Assembly: GCA_964030785.1 (NCBI GenBank)
Contig: OZ034971.1
Coordinates: 46,662,078-46,726,077, forward strand
Direction: 5' to 3'
Origin: Siderastrea siderea
Taxonomy: Eukaryota; Cnidaria; Anthozoa; Scleractinia; Rhizangiidae
DNA length: 64,000 nt
A model generated the notes under the pieces. It did no database searches, was not told the DNA's origin, and saw only the letters and a program-made list of their open reading frames with translations. How positions within the stretch are numbered: the stretch's first letter is position 1; each line of letters begins with the position of its first letter. Of this stretch, positions 50,530 to 62,200 are shown one piece after another. Position numbers and translations under genes: made by a program.

Positions 50530-51060
50530 TAATCGGTGGTTATAATATCTCTTTTTCGTAAGGCCTGTGGCTTACTTCTGCAAATAATTAGTTATTTCTT
50601 ACCTATTGTACTTGAAGTTACTTAGATGCTTTGTTATATCATACTAAGCCTTTGTATGTTTTATGAAAATCTTCTTGTATCTTGGTTGTTATGGGGGGTG
50701 AGTCAGTGTGGACACTTCCCAATGAGTGATTGCTTACTACGTGATGAATGTTTCGTATTCGGTTGAACAGGGGAGCAAATTACAACGCTAACCTACAAAG
50801 AAACAAGATCATTGCAAAGTGGAACGTTATACAAGATAGCTAATGCCACCAGCGAATGTCACCATTTTGAGACTTAGATGAGAATCAGACTTCATTGCGG
50901 TATTTATGCTAGTGAGCCGTTAAATATAATGCAGTTATGTTTTCACAGTTATGGACTTCTTAAAACTGAGTTGTAAGTCTATGCTCTTGGAACCTGTCAC
51001 CTAGCTCGAATTGCAAAACTTTTTTCTCCAAAAATAATCATGTATCTTAATTCCTTCCAC
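50530..51060. other. Non-coding spacer, nothing recognised
   Basis: No repeat pair or ORF. Probable intron if the exon call at 51,063 is right. Confidence 0.45.
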
Positions 51061-51062
51061 AG

Positions 51063-51134
51063 GAACAAATGAAGGAAGTGCATCATCCTCCAAAAGAGAA
51101 TCGCCAAACGTGTCAGGATCCAGTCCTAACCTGG
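51063..51134 (+). CDS. Possible Ser-rich linker exon of the Death-domain gene
   Basis: 72 bases between an acceptor (TTCCACAG) and a donor (CTGG|GTAAAC). In the reading frame that follows a phase-1 intron it encodes TNEGSASSSKRESPNVSGSS. The preceding Death-domain exon ends in phase 1, so the frames fit. The stretch is short and the link is inference. Confidence 0.35.
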
Positions 51135-52150
51135 GTAAACAATTAACTTAATATCTTTTTAGGGTGCCTCCTGATACAAATTTTGCAAAGGTTATAACTA
51201 TGGGGGAAAAGTAGATCTTAGCAAGGGTTGTTGGAATCCAAAAAGAAAAATGTCAGTAACCACGCACTTTTACGCAACCATAATTGCCCCCGCAGGGTTT
51301 TGGCCCAGAGGCCAAACCCGAACAGGGTTCGAAAACTGCATTCCTGAGATGTCTTTGAGTAGGCAACTTGTGCAGATCATAGGCAGAAACAAATTTCCCA
51401 TCAGATTCGAAAGTTTGTGCTGGATTTTAAGGGTCAATTCGCGGACTCGAATGAGACAAAATCAGGCCAAATCAAACTACAAAGACTGTTCTTTCGGAAA
51501 CCGGGATTCTTTTGTCAAAGGCACAAGTGTATTAATTTTGGCGAAATCCCAAGCCGGTCGGAAGTTTGAGGTTCTTGAAGTTGCATGCCTTGTGAGTATA
51601 TAGATATATATTTATAGAGTAGGTCAAACTTCAAGTTTCTAAAACCACCTCCCGGAGCTTTAAATCGACAAACCAAGCACGTAATAACATATATTAACAC
51701 AGTGTTCATGTTTCTAAGCATTTTGATTTGACTTTCTTCCGTTCAAAAAGCCTTAATTATCGTCTTCACAAAATCCTTTGTACACAACCGAAGCGGCCAG
51801 TAATATTCAGCTAGTACGGGTCCGCAACACAGAGGATGGTAGGCCTGTGGTTGCAGACTTGGAACTGAAACTATCCATAATAACATATTACAAGTCTGTG
51901 TGATATAAATACAATGTACTTAGAATATTAAGTACTAAATAACAACGTGAATTTGAATAACTGAAACACAACAGTGTTGAAAACTCAAAAAAAAACTGAA
52001 AAAAGTGAAATTAACAAGGACAATTAAAATGAAAGTGATAGATTGGCGTGATTCACTTGTTTTTTTAACAAGGGTTTTCCCACCCGATGTGCAAAGCCTC
52101 CTTGATTTTGAGTTGGAAAGACATGGAGGCGGTGTCAAGAATTGACAAAC
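51135..52150. other. Non-coding spacer, nothing recognised
   Basis: Only short ORFs without domains. No repeat family recognised. Confidence 0.45.
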
Positions 52151-52159
52151 AATCTTCTG

Positions 52160-53150
52160 AGCACAAAGCTTTGCATGTCTCTGACCTATTTATGTGTTGG
52201 AAGATGTGCGAATTCTTATCAGATTTAAGTGTTCACGAACACGTGTAGCAAAATGTCGGTTTGTGTCGCCAACATAGCAGGTGCTACAGCCTGCGCATGA
52301 AAATTTGTAAACCACACGAGATCGTAATCTTTTGGGAATCACATCTTTCACACTGAATAAGTTCTTGATCTTGTAGGGAGCAAAGACCAACTTGATGTCT
52401 AGGTTCTTGCAAAAGCGTTGGGATAGCGTCTAATTCTGCGCTGGGCGATACTTAAAAGAACGGGCCTACAAAAGGTAATTTTCAGGGTTCAAAATAAATC
52501 AGAGCTTTTAACGTGAAATGGCCGGCTCTTTTTCTCAAGGCTGATTTTTAGTCGGCTGTCAAGATGAATGGATAAGCACCATGTGAAGAAAGACCATTTT
52601 CAACAATTTTTTGTCTCACGTTACGTGACACGATGAACTACATTGGAATAAAATGTTTCCAATGTTGACGAGTTCCTTTACGAAAGTCCCATGTTTTTGT
52701 ATTGTTTGTAATTGTAGAGTGAGTAATTTGTCGTTAAGGTTGACAATTTCTTCGAACGTTTCAATTTCAAATTCAATTTCTTCGAACAGATGTGACGAGA
52801 GATTGGGCAAGATTACTATTATCTAAGAGAACGTCTAAGAAAGGTAGTTTGAACTCCGTCTCCATGGTGAACGTGATATTGGGGTGTTTGCCATTTATGT
52901 ACTGGAAAAATTCCAATGCATCCTTTTCGTTGTTAAATAGACATAAAGTGTCATCCACATATCTGCGGTAAAAGTAAACTGCGGGATCATCGTATTGTTG
53001 GAGCCAAATTCTTTCATGGTGACCCATGAATAGATTAGCCAGCACCGGTACCAATGGGGAGCCCATGGCGATGCCGTGTATCTGATCATAATAGTTCCCT
53101 TGGAATAAAAAGTGGGTCTGGGCTGTGGCGAAAAGAAACAACTCTAAGAC
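52160..53150 (-). mobile_element. Penelope-like element fragment: RT and GIY-YIG parts
   Basis: On the minus strand, 53,141-52,773 encodes reverse transcriptase with GIAMGSPLVPVLANLFM, the catalytic FYRRYVDDTL and PFLDVLLDNS. Further on, 52,390-52,190 encodes a GIY-YIG nuclease-like piece (VVYKFSCAGCSTCYVGDT). RT plus GIY-YIG is the hallmark of Penelope-like elements. The parts are in different frames and incomplete: dead. Confidence 0.8.
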
Positions 53151-53329
53151 TGTCCTTACTTAACTTAATGTCCGGGATCCCTGAAAAGATATAATATAAA
53201 AAAAGATATATTTTAGAGAAGAATCAGTGTCCATCCCGTCTTGTGAATAGCATTGTGAAACAATACCTCTACCTCGCGTGCTTCCACAGCAACCAGTCAA
53301 AATGAAACTCACACGCACCACTACAAATT

Positions 53330-53560
53330 ACCTTTTGTAGGCCCGTTCTTAAGTATCGCCCAGCGCAGAATTAGACACTTATCCCAACGCTTTTGGAAGA
53401 ACCTAGACATCAAGTTGGTCTTTGCTCCCTACAAGATCAAGAACTTATTCAGTGTGAAAGATGCGATTCCCAAAACATTACGATCTCATGTGGTTTACAA
53501 ATTTTCGTGCGCAGGCTGTAGCGCCTGCTATGTCGGCGAGACAAGCCGACTAGAGGTTTA
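53330..53560 (+). mobile_element. Inverted Penelope-like fragment: GIY-YIG part
   Basis: The plus strand repeats the segment seen on the minus strand at 52,190-52,480, with VVYKFSCAGCSACYVGET. The two copies face away from a spacer of about 0.9 kb. Inverted pairs are common for Penelope-like elements. Confidence 0.75.
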
Positions 53561-54380
53561 ATTTGCATTTGAAACTGAAGATGTATGTAGATCATCGGAA
53601 ACATGTTTTTGAAACTTAAAACCGTGTGTCTTTATTTGAAGATTATTTCTTGCCTGCTGTTATTTCGTATATTAAAAGTCCCAAAAAATCCCAATAGGGG
53701 AAGATGCTATAAAACAGGATTTGTTGAGAGGCTCTGAGTTCAGTTTTACTGCAGCATGGGAACGAGGCTGACTGAAGCTTTTATTATAACGTGCATATAA
53801 ATGTCTTTAATCTCATATAATACAGTAAAATTTTAAGCATATAACAACTTAAATGTTAAAAGTTTACGTGCTATTTGTTATTACGTTAAAATGGAATATT
53901 ACATTTGGAGGATAAAAGCTGCATAATGCTCGTAGGTCCGAACTGCATTAAATTTTCCTAACCGCGTCTGGTTTTCTTTTTCTTGGGGGTGTGTGTGTGT
54001 GTGTGTGTGTGTTGAGTGTTTCCTTTTCTTTTTTTTTTCTTAAAACGTTCTTGTTGAATTGGTTTTAATTATCCTGATGCCTATCGAGACATTGTATCAG
54101 GCTTCCATATATTTAGGAAAAGTGATCACCTGTGGATAGGATTGTCAACGGATCTTGTGATTGAACAAGTGATGATGTGAAGTCTGAAGACAAGCGGAGG
54201 CCTAACGGGAGGAAGGGACATAACTGAGCAGCCATGACTTTTCGGACTGTTAACCATGCCGGCCTATGCTGAGGCAAACCGAGTGATGCAAGACTAGATC
54301 GGGGCGCACGACAAGAGCCAGACAGAAGCGCGATATGAAGGACACGCTAGTTATTGCACCAGACCCTAACCTCTGAAATA
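53561..54380. other. Non-coding spacer with the GT microsatellite
   Basis: Presumed 5' flank of the decayed gene that follows. Nothing else recognised. Confidence 0.45.
53989..54012. repeat. (GT)n microsatellite
   Basis: About 12 GT units after a G-run, followed by a T-rich stretch. No function implied. Confidence 0.9.
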
Positions 54381-54382
54381 TC

Positions 54383-55830
54383 ATGGCTGGTGTAAATGCT
54401 GACAGTGCTGTCAATGTTGATCGCGCTAGAGCTACTGGAGAGAAGATATTGTCTGCAATGACTGGAAGGACAGCTGGAGATTACGCGTTTAAGCAGAGTG
54501 AGCAAGCTGTCACTCTTGCTTCAAAGTCTTCAGTCAGGATTGAAAGCGACAACCTGCAGGTAGATCCGCAATTCCTGTTTCTGTGACCTCTTCAGTTACC
54601 TAACGGCTCTGTGTGATTCCCCTCTGATGCTGCAGAAACTGCAGAAACCAGCTCTTTTGGATGCTCTGTGGGCGAAGCTGTCACCCGATGCCACATCAAT
54701 TCCAGAAGTCGATGTTCAGCATGTATTAGAGGGCGGAGCTCTTTTCCGCCGAATCTCGTGGTCTCGAGGGTCCGCAATGTATGAGGATGCTTTTGGTTTA
54801 AACTTCAGCTATGTGACTAGGAAATACGGAAATCCCATCGTTGTTGATGGTTTACGACGAGATGTCTGCAAAGAACATGACGCAACAGGGAAGACCCACA
54901 GGAAATGCTCGCGCAACTTAACCTTCTAGGAGGGCATGAAAGCCACCATAAAGTAGAATCACTTCCTCACTAATCCCAAGAACAAACAACAGTCCATAAA
55001 CACGCTAACCCAGAGAAACTGTCAAATATAGCAAGCCAAAGCTGACGCTGATGTTCTTATTGTGCCGACAGCCTTAGTTAGAAACTGCTCGAGAAAAGAT
55101 CACGGTATTTGTCAGAGACAACACACCGACATACTTTTGTTTCTGTGCTTCTACTCCCGTCCAGATGGCTGTGACCTCTATTTCATACCAGAACCCAAAG
55201 CAAACTCCAGAAAACGCCTCTAGAATATGAAGATTGTTAATTAAGAGCAGTTAGGTAACAATGTTTGTCTCAACATGTTATTTCTTCACGACATTGGGAT
55301 GTGACACCACCTCTCGTCTCTACGGAAAACTCTACACTTCAGAGAGTAAGTGAAAAAGAGTTGACTTGCATTCCACCGTGGATGACGTTGTGGCAGCAAG
55401 AATGCATGAGTATCCCTCTACGGTTGAACACCTGGAGAAAACCTTGATACATGTAGCTTATCATACCAACCGTACTAGAGACTGGCGACCAAGAGTTCAC
55501 AGGTACGGCCCCAGAGCTTGCCTCTGACATCAGCAGCAGCTTGGTATCAAAGCCTGAGGGTGTACCCACAAGTGAAACAATGGAAAGGTGAAGACGAAGG
55601 CATGTCAGTGGAAGACTGGGGATGGAGAGTAAACGATGATCAAGAACTCTCGTTGATGACTGACGTACCGGCTGCACTGGAGTGTCTTCTACGTTATGGT
55701 CAGGTGCAACTGTCCATTGGACTGTGTTAGCGCAAGATGTACTTGCCGCAAGCATAGCTTGGAGTATTTCCCTGCATGTAGCCAATGCACAAATTCTTCT
55801 CACCAGTTTGACTACGATAGTGATTATGAT
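54383..55830 (+). pseudogene. Decayed PIN/XPG-like gene of an uncharacterised invertebrate family
   Basis: Open pieces in changing frames carry VNVDRARATGEKILSAMTG, TAGDYAFKQSEQAVTLASKS, KPALLDALWAKL, VSRKYGN-like text, DADVLIVPTAL (near 55,043) and DTTSRLYG (near 55,302), then LTSAAAWYQSLRVYPQVKQW and a Cys-rich end. I know this order from a widespread family of unassigned proteins with a PIN-like nuclease pattern in invertebrate genomes, often multi-copy. Several stops and shifts kill it. The family function is unknown. Confidence 0.6.
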
Positions 55831-55839
55831 TAGGGACGT

Positions 55840-56486
55840 AGATATAATATGGGCGCACGAAAAGCCACAATATATCTCCAATCTTTGAGGAAAGTGTAAA
55901 ATTTCATTGGAATATGTCACAAACAAATGTAACTTTTTTTGTAAAACGCAGCTTGCTTATTTGTATATACTCAACTAATTACGAACTGTGAAACGATAAT
56001 GAAGTAAAACAGGTATTCTTTGGTGTGGACCGTACCAGCGAGACAATATTGAAACACAAATACAAGATGTAAGTAACGGCTGCTAATAGGATTTACCGTG
56101 CTTATACGCGTGTTTGGTGACGTTTTACAAAGAACGAAAGTTTAAAGACACATTTCAAACAGATTTCTTTTACTTTGGATGAACTGAGTGAAATTCTGGC
56201 AATAAAAAAGCACAATTAAACAAGTTGCGGATTGAGCCTCGTTTTCATGTTGGTCCAGAGCAGGAGTTAACATTCGTTTAAATCTGGAGATGTTCCCGTA
56301 CTTGGATCTTTTGGGACTTTTTGGATCTTTTTTATCTATTGACTAATTCTAAATGATCTGCGAGAAGAGAGCTTCTGTTGCAATTAGTTGCAGGTTCATT
56401 CACAAAATGACTAGACTGTACAGGAAATACCTCGATTTGCCCACAATCGGTGCGCAAGGTGGTATAGGGTAGGTATATTGTAAATT
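55840..56486. other. Non-coding spacer, nothing recognised
   Basis: AT-rich sequence with no convincing ORF or repeat. Confidence 0.45.
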
Positions 56487-56735
56487 TTGTTGTCTTTGCT
56501 TGTTTTGCTACAACGCAGGTCAGCATGCGATTTCGCGCCAAAACCACACAGGATTCAGCACAGGGTTATATCCAGTGTATGAAGTGTATTGGTAACCCTG
56601 TGGTGCGGACGGACGGACGGACGGTCACGTGACTATTACCTCACTACCAAAATTTCTTGGCTTGATAGGTTACCAAATTTCCTTAGCAATGGAGCTCCGC
56701 TGACGCGCTAGCGCGCTGGCTCCACTATGATGGTA
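56487..56735 (+). repeat. Dispersed repeat copy 2 (see 5,038-5,297)
   Basis: Same 250-base sequence in the same orientation. The tetranucleotide tract CGGA is shorter here. It ends in GCGCGCTGGCTCC like copy 1. Confidence 0.8.
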
Positions 56736-56739
56736 AAAA

Positions 56740-57811
56740 TGGAGAATTTTTAAGTTCACTGATCACAGCTAAAGGTTTCCCATAGACCTTAACGCACCTA
56801 TGGTCGGAATTGTACCTAGGCTTCCCTCAAACAGGAGATGTGACAAATTCGGCCATTTTCACCCACCGACACGAGATTTTTCAGGATTGCTTCAAGATTT
56901 CTGATTTACCGTGAGAATTGGAGGCCAATGTGTGAGACCTTGAGTTGGCATCTCAAACTGTAAGTCCTGCAGGGTGTCAGCGAAAGTTCAGTTCTTGCCA
57001 GCGGGAGCACCTGTAGTGTTAACTATTTATAGTTCTAAAAAAGCTTTAAAATACAAAGAATGAATGGTATTTTCTTTCCAAATTTAAGCTTAATTATCTC
57101 TGAAAAATGCGTGGTTACCTCAAATTTTTTTTGGGATTCTGATAGCCCTTGCTAAGATGTGGGTTTTCCACAAAGTCATAAACTGCGCAAAAATGCCTTT
57201 GAATTAGGAGGCAAATTCCTTAAGAAACTTGAATATCTCGCACCAGACCCGGGATGCGCAGAAAGTATGCACAGTAACAAAAGTAGGCACTGTCCTCAAT
57301 ACCAGTTTTTCACATTTCCTATTATTACCGCCCGTGTCATCGTTGTACTGAGACCCGAGTTTAATTGTGTTTAAAAAGACGACTTCCCACCAAACGTTCG
57401 ATGGTGCAAACTATGATCATCTTGGATTGCTGCTCGCTTATTGCTCTTAGTACCAGTTCAACTAATTTTAGTAAACTACAGATACACGAAAGGTTTCATG
57501 CCGAGTTCAGTTATAATCAAGCCAGCCTGAAACGCTAGGATACATCGCTCGTTACTTAGGTCTTTTATCCCAAGAACAACGCGACAAACCAGTCTTCAAC
57601 AAAAAATGTTTAAATTCAAAACTCTGGATCATGATTGAACGAGTTGAAAGGAAGTTCTAGTGAAGGTGACGGTCAACATGACTGAAATGTTATTAATTAG
57701 GTATTAGTTAATATGTCTAGTTATTAGTTAGTTGATTAATTAGTTATTAATTTTACTTTTCGAAGCATAAGAATATTCTAAAGCGGAACCTCAAAAACTC
57801 GTTGAAATGCA
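56740..57811. other. Non-coding spacer up to Polinton 2
   Basis: No domain or repeat seen. AT-rich TTAGT/TTAAT simple sequence at 57,690-57,760. The six bases AATGCA (57,806-57,811) directly before the Polinton 2 end are the expected target duplication, but the partner is outside the window. Confidence 0.5.
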
Positions 57812-57881
57812 AGTAGTTATAGAGTTGGCGGTTCTAGATCATTGAAAATGATCTTGAACCAAAGCCAACTCTGTAACTACT
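57812..57881 (+). repeat. Terminal hairpin of Polinton 2
   Basis: 70 bases fold on themselves: AGTAGTTATAGAGTTGG (57,812-57,828) against CCAACTCTGTAACTACT (57,865-57,881) with one mismatch, then GGTTCTAGATCATT against AATGATCTTGAACC. The stem matches Polinton 1; the loop sequence does not. Confidence 0.85.
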
Positions 57882-58004
57882 TTCCATTTGATGGAAATAA
57901 TTTTATGGAAATCATTTTATGGAAATCATTTTATGTCAAACTATATGGTAATTATTTTTTGGTAAACTATATGGTTTTTATTTTTTGGAAATCCATATGT
58001 TGGT
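57882..58004 (+). repeat. Subterminal TTTTATGGAAATCA-type repeats
   Basis: Short direct repeats of ATTTTATGGAAATC and TATGGT with AAACTATATGG, AT-rich, following the terminal hairpin. A similar ATTTTATGG pattern follows the hairpin of Polinton 1. Confidence 0.65.
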
Positions 58005-58332
58005 AAGGAGCCGAGCAGGCTCGGGAAGTCGTCACTGAAAGTGACGAGTGAGGCTCCTTCCAGCCGAGGGTGGGTAGAGACGTAGTCTCGTAGGGCACCC
58101 TCGGCACTATGAAATAGAATGTATTTTCCATCACATGGATCCATCACCCGGCTTCATCACCCGGCTCCATCACGGCAATTGAATCCTCGGCATGACAAAG
58201 TATTTGATTGGCTTGCGCAGCAAGACGTTCAAAGACGAAGTCACGGGGATGGAGGATTCATAAATTGCAGCGGAAACTTGGTGGGAAGAGCTCGGATAGC
58301 TCGAAGAGCTTGAAGAGCGATGGTTTCCGCTT
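58005..58332. other. Multi-arm hairpin region in the Polinton 2 end
   Basis: A closing stem AAGGAGCC/GGCTCCTT (58,005-58,012 and 58,052-58,059) encloses two hairpins (GAGC-AG-GCTC, and CGTCAC-TGAAA-GTGACG). A second block GCCGAGGGTG/CACCCTCGGC (58,063-58,105) encloses GAGAC-GTA-GTCTC. A third stem GCGGAAAC/GTTTCCGC spans 58,270-58,330. The block at 58,129-58,265 between them is shared with Polinton 1. Confidence 0.7.
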
Positions 58333-58727
58333 ATGCGAAGGTATTATGTGAAGGCAATCATTTTATGTCAAACTATATGGTTTTTATTTTTTGGAGTGGT
58401 TTGTTCGGGATCATGTTTAATGCAAAAAGGTTTCTACCATCCTGTGGCGTTATAATTTGACCAATTTGAGCGCAATTAATATGATTTGGATCCTACGCAT
58501 TTTTTCATCACGTGACTCCAAACTCTTCTCGGAAAGCCGGAAGTTTTTCTGAGAAACAAGTCTTGACATGTCTCAACAGGAAATGACTAAGCTATTTTCC
58601 CAAGGTCATCATTATCGTATGATCTATATTAACCAATTAAAAACTTCCCCATAAATTACTTTTTCTGATAAAAATATCAGAAGTTGTTCGATTTTGATAA
58701 ACACAGCAAGACAGCAAAACCTTCAAG

Positions 58728-59216
58728 ATGCCTCTCAGTCTAGAAGAAGCCACAAGAAGATATGAGAGCCATTCTCATAACCTTCAAGATTCAATTCTTA
58801 TTATTGAATCATTTATGGGCAGTCACAACTCATTTTCTTTTAATTTACCGCAAGTAATCACAAACTTGGATACTATTGATACATATGTGGAGGAGAAAAA
58901 TGTTCTGGCTCGTATTAAAGTTCTTGAGGAGTATCAAAGAATGCTCGTTACCGAAAGAAAGAGACGATCAATGAAGGAACTTGTGAAAGGGAAAATTGAG
59001 TCTGCGGACTTCAAACTCAACTTGAAAAAGATCAGGCGATCTCAGCGTCTGGAGCAAAGTTTCAAACCGAATGTTCTGCCAGCAATGGCCACTGCTGGGC
59101 AAGTACCTCCACAAGCGTCTTCTGGACAAGTGCCTCCTCAAATGCCACCACAAGCGCCACCACAAGCGCCACCACAAGCTTCACCACAAGCTGATCAATT
59201 TATGTTGGAAGTTTAA
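58728..59216 (+). CDS. Coiled-coil-type small protein of Polinton 2
   Basis: 162 codons; homologue of 48,316-48,723. Shared pattern LQDSILIIESFMG, then VLEEYQRMLVTERKRRS. It has a C-terminal extension of PPQAPPQA-type repeats that the other copy lacks. It faces PolB tail to tail and overlaps it by 4 bases (59,213-59,216). Unknown function; terminal-protein candidate only by position. Confidence 0.65.
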   Translation: MPLSLEEATRRYESHSHNLQDSILIIESFMGSHNSFSFNLPQVITNLDTIDTYVEEKNVLARIKVLEEYQRMLVTERKRRSMKELVKGKIESADFKLNLKKIRRSQRLEQSFKPNVLPAMATAGQVPPQASSGQVPPQMPPQAPPQAPPQASPQADQFMLEV

Positions 59217-62200
59217 TTTGCTGAGGAACTTATATCATAATGGCCATATGCTAAACTTTGTATTCCACTAGTCAATATATATCTTTTGTCATCGAAGCAG
59301 CTTAGTGATACTTTGTTTATTTCATAACTACCTAGTAGATGTTTGCTGCTTCGAATAGTTTTCATAGTATGTTGCATTTGTTTATTTTCCAATAAAACAT
59401 TTTTATAATCTGCATGTTTGATATTGTTCTTTATTATGTTCTTTTTGATTCCCTTTGCCGTTTTTCCACCTTTCTGGTTGTCTTTTATGTAACTGTACAT
59501 TTTTGATCGCAAACCGACGAATTCTGTTATTGGTACTCCAGCTGCTTCATCTTTGAATTTACCGATTACCTTCTTGTTTATCTTATCGAAATACGGCGAG
59601 CTTTCTGGGTAGTCGCTGTTGTCAAATCGATCTTTGTCATTCCAAAAGTCTCGGTACACATCTTTGGCTTCAATCTCATATTTGAGACTGTCTGTGTCAG
59701 TGAAGAGCAGCTTGGCTTTGGCTCCATACTTTTCTTTGATGTAGTTATAATGGAAATTATACATCAATGTCTTGCTCAGATCAAGAATACACATTCCTAC
59801 ATATGCCGGCCTGTTTAAAGTGAGCGTTTCCTTTATTTTATGCACTGCTACCAAATTTTCGTTGAAGATCTTACTGCTTACATAAGTTGGTTTACTTACC
59901 ATTTTCAATAGTTTCTTCTCATCTGTGATAAGTCGGACATCAACACGCTTTCTTATGTTTTCCATTGTTTTACCAAATACTGAGTTATTCATAAGTTTGA
60001 AGAAATCTTTTTCGAATGAATTTTTCGCTTGAGTACGTTTTTGAGTATTGAAGTTTATGTATTGTTTGAGCCAAGGTGACTGATTGAATTCTAACACTCG
60101 ATGAACTTTGTTTATTTTCAATCCAAGATCAAGGTACAGTTGCAGGTTTCTGTAATGCAGAACATATTTTTCTTTATTGCTTAATGTAGGAATTAATTTA
60201 TGTACTAGTCCTGTCGATATATTATATTTTGTAGCTATTTTTTTGCAATACTCAGACAGCATATCTTTATTAACACAAACTCTCTCGGCGGCTAATGGGT
60301 AGTCATTATGAAGATCATGCAACTCTTTCGGGTATTCTAAATCGACTTCTATTAACAATCCTTTATTACTGTCTTCATTATACTGAGCTAAATTTATTTT
60401 ATTAATCTGCTTTTCCGTCAACCATTTGAAACCGCCAGTAGGGAGATATTGGCTCATAGCCCAACCGTACAAATTATTAGCATCAAGATACATAATGTAT
60501 TTTGACGGCATATTCTCATCATATTCACTCATGTACTTGTTATTCGCTTTTCCATATCGATTGGCAATATAACTGATCCCGCCACGCATGCCTTTTTCAA
60601 TGAATTGAAACATATCTATGTCTGTCATTAGTTCTAATTGAATATTAGTCATCTTCAACATGGCGTCCCAACTTAAACCAGGGCTAGTGAAATAGTGGCA
60701 TGGGTCTAATTTGTAATACTGAAGACATGTTTTGCGGAAGTTTTCAAACACATCGGCTAATAAAAGGATATCAGACTTAAGATATAAATTATGGTATTCA
60801 CCCATTGTTTGTAATTGAAATGTATTCCACACTTTCTTAGCATGACAATAATCTTCATCTGAAATATGCTCATTATTTAATATGCTGTAAAATTCTTCTT
60901 TAGTCGGTAATTCTGTTTTATTGAATTTCTCAAAACTGTCCATGTAATCATACGGATAAATACCTTTTCGTGTCATAAGATTTAATTTTTCTTTTTGGAA
61001 TCTTTTGCTTGTATACTTTAAAGCTTCTGCTGGTAAGTTGCTAACTAATTTATCCAAACTTGAACTCATAAACTGGAAACTGTCGATAAATGTTAGATGG
61101 TTGCCAAGCATAAAAGTCATATACTTCTCCATGTTATTTGGAATAGCATTGATATTCATTTGTTTCTCCTCTCCTTTCTTATTTTTGTATGTATGTTTCT
61201 TAACAATAGCTCCAATCTCTTGCATAATCAAATGACTGTCGTAACCTCTCAAATTATGGAATATGACTGGAATTTTTATTTCTTTTGGGTTTATTCTAAG
61301 TTTCAGATTGCATTCTTGGTGTGCTGAGCCTCTGTATTTACCTGTAATATGGCAATGATCTCTCACTCGAATGTCTTTCTCAGTATATTTTTTATCACAT
61401 ATGTGGCATTCTTTTGTTTTTTCAAATTCCTGTTCATCCACTTCAGTCATTTTCAATGGTTTATCGAAATGTTTTTTCATTACTTTTTTGCAGTATTTCA
61501 CTTCTTCTAAAATATTTTCCATGAATTTATAAACAGCCTTTTCACCTCTATAAAGTTGTATTGGTTTTGTATATTTGTCATCATAACAGCAGACAACCTT
61601 GTATCCATATCCACAGTCGGTATGTCTTTGGTAGGCTTCGGTGTATGATTTATTACCTTCTTGTTGGCATCCTTGTACCTTTTCAGTTATAGCCTCAAAA
61701 TCGGCATAAATTACAAATGGCACAGGTTGCTGTTTATGAAAGTTGTTGAATTTTAGTATGTTATTATCTTTGTTAGGCATTTTAATTGCTTGGGCACCGT
61801 TCACTTGAATACAGTTTTCTTTGTGATTGCTTAATACCCTGTCGGAACTGAAACATTGCAGGCAGTGCATGCAAAAGTGTTTCCTGTGTTCATGTTTTGT
61901 TTGGTTATACATGAATCTGTTAAAATCCTTTATGAGAACATAATGCTTGTTTTCTTTTTCAGTTACCAGAAGTAGTTCCATATGATCTTCATACTTTTCT
62001 TTTGAAACATAGATGGGATATGGCTGTTTGTTTTCGTATCCGAATACATTTATATTGATACTGTTTTGCTTCTCAATTTTGTTGTAATGTTTGACACCGA
62101 CTGGAAATTCAACACCTGAGTAATCTAACTTTTCAACGTATTGTTTGTCTGTCTTTTTTATTCTTTGAGGATATTTCTCTTGTGGATTTATATGTCTGAT

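Noticed and set aside
53561..54380. Penelope-type repeat boundary near 53,560
   Set aside because: Similarity to the minus-strand copy simply stops; no terminal structure or target duplication could be seen.
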